A DNA stretch of 21,480 nucleotides from positions 1 to 21,480 of IMG/VR virus record IMGVR_UViG_3300020417_002193, one strand, 5' to 3'. The notes beneath the pieces were generated by a model. That model was not told the origin of the DNA and made no database searches. It worked only from the letters and a program-made list of their open reading frames with translations. A program made the translations under genes and the position numbers. Positions within the stretch are counted from its first letter, which is position 1. Each line of letters opens with the position of its first letter. Positions 16,289 through 21,480 of the stretch are shown in pieces. The stretch comes from a virus.

Positions 16289-16945
16289 ATGGGAGCACAA
16301 CCGATTCGTCCTATGGAATTAATGGACGATCCTAATATTACTAAGTCCGACTTTACGGACTTTATTGGTGTGTGGGAAAATTTCATGCCAAAATCCCGTT
16401 GTGATGCAATGATTAAACATTTTGAGAATGTTGTTGCTAACGGGTCTGTGGTAGGAGGAGATGATGCTACCATGGGTGGTGTCATGGATGGAACTAACCA
16501 GTTCCCACAAGGATCTTTGGGTAGAAAGGATGAATCTATCCTTATGAACTATTCGGATCCTAATCTAAATTATGAGATTAATCAATATCTTACAGCATGT
16601 GTTCAGCACTATGTTGAAAAATATGATCAACTGAAGCATGGTAAGTATGTATCTGAAGATTCTAAGATGCAGAAGACAAAACCAGGCGGTGGTTATCATG
16701 TTTGGCACTATGAAAGTGCAGGATTTGGACATCACGCGAGAGAACTTGTTTGGGCAATCTATCTAAATGATATGCCTGAGGGTGAAGCAGAGACTGAATT
16801 TCTTTACCAAAGAAGGAGAATCAGACCTACTGTAGGAACTGTATGTGTTTGGCCTGCGGGCATGACACATGTGCATAAAGGAAATACAGTGTTTACCCAA
16901 GATAAATATATACTGACAGGATGGTATATCAAGGTTCCTAAGTAA
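16289..16945 (+). CDS. 2OG-Fe(II) dioxygenase, prolyl-4-hydroxylase-like, with HxE variant
   Basis: This 218-residue protein looks like a double-stranded beta-helix dioxygenase of the prolyl-4-hydroxylase type, which uses Fe(II), O2 and 2-oxoglutarate. The candidate metal site is H140-Y-E142 (in GGGYHVWHYE) with distal H196 (in MTHVHKG). K206 lies ten residues after H196, the spacing between the iron His and the 2-oxoglutarate-binding Lys in collagen prolyl hydroxylase. Glu in place of the usual Asp is unusual. EGEAETEF at about 165 corresponds to the GGETxF block of the family. The N-terminal 130 residues contain an ENFMPKSRCDAMI helix typical of the region before the core. It follows the tail-collar gene by 8 bases, with a good ribosome-binding site. 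The substrate is unknown; a protein substrate is plausible from the family. Confidence 0.75.
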   Translation: MGAQPIRPMELMDDPNITKSDFTDFIGVWENFMPKSRCDAMIKHFENVVANGSVVGGDDATMGGVMDGTNQFPQGSLGRKDESILMNYSDPNLNYEINQYLTACVQHYVEKYDQLKHGKYVSEDSKMQKTKPGGGYHVWHYESAGFGHHARELVWAIYLNDMPEGEAETEFLYQRRRIRPTVGTVCVWPAGMTHVHKGNTVFTQDKYILTGWYIKVPK

Positions 16946-16950
16946 CTAAA

Positions 16951-17895
16951 ATGGCAGAATATTTCTATCAAAAACCAACAGATGACGAAATTAGGGAATT
17001 TTGGTCGAAGACCATTAGACCTAGAGAGTCTGTCATGGAGTTAAACTTTGCTGAGAAAGCAGTTACCTTAGGTAATATTGCACTAGGCGGTAGAACTACA
17101 TTTATCGACGAGAAAGCATGGACAGATATTGTTCTTCCTGCTTTCTCATCTGAATGGCATGATCCTGGTAGAGATGAAATTAAGAATGTAATCCTGTACA
17201 GTGATGATACATATCTCTGCTTCAGATCTAAGATGAGATATGAGTTTGATACAAATACTACTAGGTGGCAAGACTATACCTATAAGAAGGGTAAAGCATC
17301 TGAACTTAAGACTATTTACGAAACTATTCGTACAGTCGCTATCATTCAAAAAGAGGCAAAAGATAGAGAACTCTTAGAAGAAGTAAGAAAGTTAAATCTA
17401 GAAGCACTTGATTATTTCTATGATAGCAAGTGGTATAAGAAGATGGATGAAATCCAGAAGATGCTACTGTATTCTGATTGGAGAGTTCTTCCTGATGCAC
17501 CACAGAAGTGGGATGGTGAAAGAGATGCGTGGGTTACTTGGAGACAGAGATTAAGAGATCTCCTTCCTGATAATCCAAGAGAGACATTTGAGGACAACTT
17601 CGCGATGTTTAAGTTTCTTCAAACATTGAAGTATCCTGTTGACCCAAGAGTATGGGCAACAATGTATCCTAATCGTGATGTAGATTATTTGTCTACTGAT
17701 GATCAGTTTAAAAAGTATGACTTTGAAGTATCTAAAGACTTTGTTGGTAAGACTCAATTGAACTTGATTGAATTCTTAGAGACATATGATGCTAACACTA
17801 GACCTATTGAAGCTAAGGTGTTAGAATTAGCAAAAGCACTGAGATTAGAAACTGTTTACGAAGGACTTGACTACGAAAAATTTGTTGCTGAATAA
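16951..17895 (+). CDS. Protein with phage tail-assembly-chaperone-like domain
   Basis: The 314-residue protein contains a block at about 165-210 with LLYSDWRVLPDAP, a conserved Trp-rich stretch (W187, W194, W197) and RQRLRDL. This matches the signature I know from small phage tail-assembly chaperones (Phage_tail_APC type), where a TDW...LPD...W..YR..LRD motif is typical. Those proteins are usually under 150 residues. Here the motif sits in the middle of a larger, charged, mostly helical protein, with a possible coiled coil at about 115-165 and an extra C-terminal region of about 100 residues. Placed after the tail-fibre block, it may help fold or attach a fibre. It begins 5 bases after the preceding stop with no strong Shine-Dalgarno sequence. 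The function is inferred from motif and position. Confidence 0.65.
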   Translation: MAEYFYQKPTDDEIREFWSKTIRPRESVMELNFAEKAVTLGNIALGGRTTFIDEKAWTDIVLPAFSSEWHDPGRDEIKNVILYSDDTYLCFRSKMRYEFDTNTTRWQDYTYKKGKASELKTIYETIRTVAIIQKEAKDRELLEEVRKLNLEALDYFYDSKWYKKMDEIQKMLLYSDWRVLPDAPQKWDGERDAWVTWRQRLRDLLPDNPRETFEDNFAMFKFLQTLKYPVDPRVWATMYPNRDVDYLSTDDQFKKYDFEVSKDFVGKTQLNLIEFLETYDANTRPIEAKVLELAKALRLETVYEGLDYEKFVAE

Positions 17896-17898
17896 TAT

Positions 17899-18543
17899 AT
17901 GATCTATGAATATGATATGCTCCCTAAAGGAGTTGTGAAGAACATACTTGATTTCTATCAGTTTTGTGAGTTTACAGACGGTTCGTGGTCTGGATCTTCT
18001 AAAAAAGAATTAAAGTACAATGAGCAGTTGTTGGATGAAGCACACTATCCAACTCTTGTTTCTATGATGAATAAGTATATCTCTGAAAATCAGGGATTTA
18101 ACTATTACTTCATTCCAAGCGCACATACACATCCAAACTTCCTTAGATACAAGGAGGGTATGCATTATCATTGGCACAATGATATGTGGATCATGGATGG
18201 TATCAAGACGGATTACAGTATAACTGTATTTCTTAGTGAACCTGATGACTATGTGGGTGGAGAACTAGAAATTGAAGTTGGTGATTCCTCAGTAGAATAT
18301 AAACTAGAAGCAGGCAAAGCAGTAATTTATCACACTGGACTCAGACATAGAGTTAAACCAGTATTAAGTGGTGAACGAAATGTAATTACATGGTGGTTTA
18401 CTTCCATGATTAATAATGGTAAGGTTCGTGATATAATTACAGAGTATTCTCGTCTCCTTGCAGAGACACCCATGGATCCTAGTGTGAAGTGGAAGTTTGA
18501 GAACATTCGTCAAAACTTGATTAGAGAACATGCAACTTTCTGA
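17899..18543 (+). CDS. PKHD-type 2OG-Fe(II) hydroxylase, PiuC/YbiX-like
   Basis: The 214-residue protein has the layout of PiuC/YbiX-type PKHD hydroxylases. The N-terminus resembles the usual start (MLPKGVVKNILDFYQF, then FTDGSWSG). It is followed by FLRYKEGMHYHWHND, the TDYSITVFLSEPDDYVGGEL block, EAGKAVIYHTGLRHRVKPV and GERNVITWWF. Predicted iron ligands are H93, D95 and H150; R160, ten residues after H150, should bind 2-oxoglutarate. All core residues are present, so it is probably active. Family length is about 220-230, so this is near full length. Several in-frame Met codons occur at the start (17899, 17917); the first gives the best fit. The last 14 bases overlap the next gene. The natural substrate of this family is not settled. 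Confidence 0.87.
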   Translation: MIYEYDMLPKGVVKNILDFYQFCEFTDGSWSGSSKKELKYNEQLLDEAHYPTLVSMMNKYISENQGFNYYFIPSAHTHPNFLRYKEGMHYHWHNDMWIMDGIKTDYSITVFLSEPDDYVGGELEIEVGDSSVEYKLEAGKAVIYHTGLRHRVKPVLSGERNVITWWFTSMINNGKVRDIITEYSRLLAETPMDPSVKWKFENIRQNLIREHATF

Positions 18544-19048
18544 TATTAAAGAATATCCTAACTTCTTCTCTCCCACTGATCATCTATCAATCAATCGAAC
18601 AATTAGTAAACGACCGTGGTACTGGGGTCATCAGAGTCATCCTAAAAAGAATGCTGGTATACCTCCATTTTGGCAGATGCCACTGGATGATGATGCCTTC
18701 TTCACAAAGTATCTCCTAAATAGGATTGAAGAAAATACTAGCACTGAATATGATCTTGAGCGTGTTTACGCAAACGGTCAAACTTATGGCATGAGAGGTA
18801 GTATTCATCAAGATGGATTTGATGAGAGTTGTAGAACTCTACTATATTATCCTCTTGAAGTTTGGAATCCCGAGTGGAATGGCAAGACTGCTTTTAAACT
18901 AGGGAATGAATATCGTTATGTTACCCCAGAACCAAACAAAGCAATTATATTTCCTGGCGCAATTCCACACTGGGCAGAAGAGACCTCCAGAACATTTGCT
19001 TCACTGAGAATCACTATCGCATGGAAACTGTTTATTAAAGTAAAATGA
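18530..19048 (+). CDS. Small 2OG-Fe(II) dioxygenase
   Basis: The 172-residue product fits the 2OG-Fe(II) dioxygenase fold. GSIHQDG gives H93 and D95, IPHWAEE gives H147 as distal ligand, and SLRITIAW gives R160 as likely 2-oxoglutarate anchor (R154 is an alternative). The strand order RTLLYYPLEVWNPEWNGKTAF, then NKAIIFPGAIPHW is typical: a hydrophobic strand, W-x-x-E-W-x-G, and the strand before the distal His. It resembles small phage and cyanobacterial dioxygenases rather than PiuC. It starts inside the previous gene in another frame (14-base overlap) and ends in an ATGA overlap with the next. The substrate is unknown. Confidence 0.8.
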   Translation: MQLSDIKEYPNFFSPTDHLSINRTISKRPWYWGHQSHPKKNAGIPPFWQMPLDDDAFFTKYLLNRIEENTSTEYDLERVYANGQTYGMRGSIHQDGFDESCRTLLYYPLEVWNPEWNGKTAFKLGNEYRYVTPEPNKAIIFPGAIPHWAEETSRTFASLRITIAWKLFIKVK

Positions 19049-19380
19049 ACTATCAGGTATACGAATTTCAAGAAATTATTGAACAGGCAATTGCTTGGAG
19101 AAGAAGACCCACTGTCTTTGTTCGTAATATCGGTCCACGAGCAATTACAGATGAAACTAGACGAGATGAAGTTTATAATACTTACAGGATGCTGCTAGGT
19201 TCTGATGTAATGCAAGGTTTGCTTCGTAATGAATATATCTTTATCTCATTTGATGATTTAGAAACTGCACGAGAGTATGCTGTAGATAATTTCCCAAGAA
19301 ATAGTGAGGGAGATCCTGACATGTACATACGAGTTGAAGTATATGATAACGAAGGAAGAATCGAGTACGATAACAAATAA
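19045..19380 (+). CDS. Hypothetical protein, 111 residues
   Basis: I do not recognise this protein. It is 111 residues, charged, with alternating helical and strand-like stretches: an N-terminal helix (FQEIIEQAIAWRRRP), a strand (TVFVRNIG), a helix (DEVYNTYRMLLGSDV), a strand (EYIFISF), a helix (LETAREYAVDNF) and a final strand (MYIRVEVYD). This could be a small alpha/beta fold of ferredoxin type. There is no signal peptide, membrane segment or metal motif. ATGA overlap with the upstream dioxygenase and a 2-base gap to the next gene place it firmly in the same transcript. Composition matches the neighbours, so it is a real gene. Confidence 0.7.
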   Translation: MNYQVYEFQEIIEQAIAWRRRPTVFVRNIGPRAITDETRRDEVYNTYRMLLGSDVMQGLLRNEYIFISFDDLETAREYAVDNFPRNSEGDPDMYIRVEVYDNEGRIEYDNK

Positions 19381-19382
19381 TC

Positions 19383-20246
19383 ATGGCAGTAACCGAACAT
19401 TATATGGGTGCTCAAGAGCACAGTATCAACACAGAGACATTCTTAAATTACCATAGATATGTTCCTCAGGCATATGTAAAGTATGATCTGATTGCTGAAC
19501 CTGCTCGTGTAAAGTTACAAGAGTTCTGGGAATTTATCAAGAGATCTACACTCAAACCAGGATACTCATCAACAGCAATGTTGAAGACAAATGATTCTGG
19601 TATTTGGTTTACAACAACCGACAATACATTTGCTGAAGATCTATCATTTCATGCATATAGTACGGTAGATTATAGAACTGTCAATCGTACTGAGTTGTAT
19701 ACCATGTTTGGTAAGACAGAACCAGGGTTGATGAATACTTTGTTATTGGAAGAGTTAGACATTGGACTGGAAGGTATATCTGTCTCTCCTGAAGGTGAGA
19801 TGCAGAAATGTATTTTGGTATTTCGACCAAACTCACATGTTCTGTCACTTCTAAATCTTCCTAATTATGAGAATATGCAGAAGTTTGTAAATCTTAGTTT
19901 TGAAGAATTCAAGACATATAACAATGCTTCCACATCATTCAGTTCTCCAATTCGCTTGCAAGTTGACCCAGACAGTGATACAATCTCTGTAGAGTTTGTC
20001 AGTGCTTTCTTCCAGAAAGACTTCTACATTAGTGGTGGCAACCACAATTCTTATCTTAACAGAAAAAATCTATATTTTGAGAGAATGCTTGAGGCAGAGT
20101 TGCTGACAGCAGACGAGGTGGCATATTGTAAGACAAATAGTCCATCTTGGCAGCAATTCTCCATCAAATTTAAATATAGTGGTGGTGAGTTAGTAGATAA
20201 AAAACTGTACACATTCGATGTTAGTGACTTTGAAACTGTGACATGA
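19383..20246 (+). CDS. Hypothetical protein, 287 residues
   Basis: I do not recognise this protein. It is 287 residues, soluble, with mixed helix and strand and no clear catalytic motif. Features visible are an N-terminal AQEHSINTETFLNYHRYVP stretch, a helix PARVKLQEFWEFIKRS, a central GMNT-free acidic region with LLLEELDIGLEGISV, a strand KCILVFRPNSHVLSL, and a C-terminal strand FSIKFKYSGGELVDKK. No HxD...H...R set for a dioxygenase was found, although two oxygenase genes follow. It is tightly linked (ATGA overlap at its 3' end), so it may act with a neighbour, for example as partner or substrate carrier, but that is speculation. Confidence 0.7.
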   Translation: MAVTEHYMGAQEHSINTETFLNYHRYVPQAYVKYDLIAEPARVKLQEFWEFIKRSTLKPGYSSTAMLKTNDSGIWFTTTDNTFAEDLSFHAYSTVDYRTVNRTELYTMFGKTEPGLMNTLLLEELDIGLEGISVSPEGEMQKCILVFRPNSHVLSLLNLPNYENMQKFVNLSFEEFKTYNNASTSFSSPIRLQVDPDSDTISVEFVSAFFQKDFYISGGNHNSYLNRKNLYFERMLEAELLTADEVAYCKTNSPSWQQFSIKFKYSGGELVDKKLYTFDVSDFETVT

Positions 20247-20809
20247 TCCTTGGTAGTATTATTCATGAGTATAAACTTGATTGCCCAGATGTAAACGAAC
20301 AAGTTATTGATTTCTTATATCAATACAAGAGAGCACAATCTACTTCTGATGTTAGATCCAATAGAAATGGATGGCAGAAGAATCATCTTGAGACTTTCCC
20401 ACAACTTAAACCTCTCACTGATCTACTTGCTGTAGAGTTTGAGAGGTTTATTTGTGATGAGATGTTGCCATTAGTTGAGACACGATTCTATCTTGGTAAC
20501 TTGTTCTGTAATATCAATCCGCCAGGTGCTGTGCATGTACCACATGTACACCAAGGAGATTTTACTGGTGTATATTACTTGCAAGCACCAAAAGATTGTG
20601 GTATGCTTGGTATCTTGAATCCACATCAATGTCCTAACACTGCAAGAATGACATCCATGTTTGCTGGTGTCAAACTAGAGCAGAAGATTGTTCCCACTGT
20701 TGGCACTGGGTATTTCTTTCCAACACATCTTGTACACTATGTTGAGGAGAATCTATCACAATCAGATAGGATATCCTTGTCATATAATATTAATGTTGAA
20801 CCAAAATGA
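20243..20809 (+). CDS. 2OG-Fe(II) dioxygenase, TIGR02466-like
   Basis: The 188-residue protein matches the pattern of the putative 2OG-Fe(II) oxygenase family TIGR02466: NINPPGAVHVPHVHQGDFTGVYY in the middle, a LGILNP block, then PTVGTGYFFPTHLVHYVEE and DRISLSYNIN. Candidate ligands are H101 or H103 with D106, distal H165, and R176 eleven residues later for 2-oxoglutarate. The first half of the metal site reads HVHQGD rather than a plain HxD, so which residues bind iron is uncertain. ATGA overlaps link it to both neighbours. Length is close to what is usual for the family. Function within the phage is unknown. Confidence 0.78.
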   Translation: MILGSIIHEYKLDCPDVNEQVIDFLYQYKRAQSTSDVRSNRNGWQKNHLETFPQLKPLTDLLAVEFERFICDEMLPLVETRFYLGNLFCNINPPGAVHVPHVHQGDFTGVYYLQAPKDCGMLGILNPHQCPNTARMTSMFAGVKLEQKIVPTVGTGYFFPTHLVHYVEENLSQSDRISLSYNINVEPK

Positions 20810-21399
20810 TTTGTACAGTTCTTGATGGATTATTTGATCCAGTATATCTACATCAGATAGATTCACTGGTGAGAGATATTCCCCTGTGTACAAATAATAT
20901 TGCTAACAGGAAAACATATCCTTATGGCACAGAGGGTACACATAGATTGATGGGTCAAATACTATTCAATCGTGAGGATATTAATACTATTACCACATTG
21001 AAACCTGAGTGTGAAGACTTCTTCAAGATCTTGAAAGTAGTTGAGAAAGAACTTAATGCATACTTCTATTGCTCTCAGATAACTGTGAATGTACAGCACA
21101 GTGGTTGTGATGGTACTACACATGTTGACAGTCCCGACCCAAACGACTATACTATTCTATTATTCTCATGTGCTACATGGAATCAAGAGTGGGGTGGACA
21201 GTTTCAGTTGTGTACACCAGACGGTGAGGTTGTGGAAGAACACGAGTATATTCCTGGGAGAGTTATCCTCGTGCCATCAAAGCACCCTCATAGAGGTCTA
21301 GGACCAACTGAACCATATGTTTACAGGTCATCTGTAGCATTCAGAGTCACACCACTAGACTATCACCTTCGTAAAAACTATCAAGGACACGATGCTTGA
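20806..21399 (+). CDS. 2OG-Fe(II) dioxygenase
   Basis: The 197-residue protein has a canonical dioxygenase site: THVDSPD supplies H106 and D108, KHPHRGLGP supplies distal H162, and R174 (YRSSVAF) or R180 is the likely 2-oxoglutarate anchor. Between them lie YTILLFSCATWNQEWGGQF, the hydrophobic strand and W-x-x-x-W-G-G turn seen in SM-20/EGLN-like and cyanophage oxygenases, and EEHEYIPGRVILVPS before the distal His. The N-terminal third is less conserved-looking. It starts in an ATGA overlap with the upstream dioxygenase and overlaps the next gene by 8 bases. A protein substrate is typical for relatives but is not shown here. Confidence 0.83.
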   Translation: MICTVLDGLFDPVYLHQIDSLVRDIPLCTNNIANRKTYPYGTEGTHRLMGQILFNREDINTITTLKPECEDFFKILKVVEKELNAYFYCSQITVNVQHSGCDGTTHVDSPDPNDYTILLFSCATWNQEWGGQFQLCTPDGEVVEEHEYIPGRVILVPSKHPHRGLGPTEPYVYRSSVAFRVTPLDYHLRKNYQGHDA

Positions 21400-21480
21400 A
21401 TTTTGTTATGAACTCGACTACAAGAACCTTGACTTTACAGATGAAGAAACTCGCAAACTTTATCGTATTGGAAGGGGAGA
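21392..21480 (+). CDS. Start of a DUF4385-like gene, cut by the window end
   Basis: An ATG overlapping the previous stop region opens a frame that runs to the window edge (29 full codons visible). It begins MLEFCYELDYKNLDF and reaches LYRIGRGE. The last stretch matches what I recall as the hallmark of DUF4385 proteins (YKIGRGEQGVL). The function of that family is not known to me. The call rests on a short match, so it is tentative; that a gene starts here is well supported by the overlap and the open frame. Confidence 0.5.
   Translation, partial: MLEFCYELDYKNLDFTDEETRKLYRIGRG

Noticed and set aside
16901-16908. GATAAATA as a T4-type late promoter ahead of the chaperone-like gene
   Set aside because: One mismatch from TATAAATA and 42 bases before the ATG, but similar near matches occur elsewhere (14523, 15285, 20169) in this AT-rich DNA, and these bases encode DKYI of the upstream protein. 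No exact TATAAATA was noticed.
19383-20246. A sixth 2OG dioxygenase
   Set aside because: No HxD/E pair followed by a distal His and a basic anchor at the right spacing could be found; the protein is left as unrecognised.

Overview
The window looks like part of the late, virion-structural region of a T4-like (contractile-tailed) cyanophage of marine Synechococcus or Prochlorococcus. This is inferred from protein types and organisation; no host-derived photosynthesis gene or T4 core capsid gene lies in the window to confirm it. Everything recognisable is on the + strand. Genes are packed end to end: the largest intergenic gap is 9 bases, and most junctions are TAATG or ATGA overlaps. No tRNA, CRISPR array, insertion sequence, integrase or convincing terminator was seen.

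Left part (1-16280), tail fibre / baseplate adhesin block. It opens with the 3' part of a very long beta-rich structural protein (at least 2029 residues, start outside the window). Two tail-collar (short-tail-fibre-like) proteins follow, then two large modular adhesin-like proteins, then a third tail-collar protein. The two adhesins share a collinear C-terminal module of one Ig-like domain plus four repeats of about 100 residues. The larger adhesin carries three glycine-rich domains, one of which is interrupted by a DUF5648-like insert.

Right part (16289-21480), small-gene cassette. Five separate 2-oxoglutarate/Fe(II) dioxygenase-type proteins from visibly different subfamilies are packed with a protein carrying a phage tail-assembly-chaperone-like motif, two unrecognised proteins, and the first codons of a gene that resembles DUF4385. 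The cassette begins with the clearest Shine-Dalgarno sequence in the window.

Working model (inference): the left block builds the host-recognition surface of the tail. The chaperone-like protein would help fold or attach it, and some of the dioxygenases may hydroxylate phage or host proteins. The physical linkage of five dioxygenases to glycine-rich and repeat-rich adhesins is the most interesting signal here.
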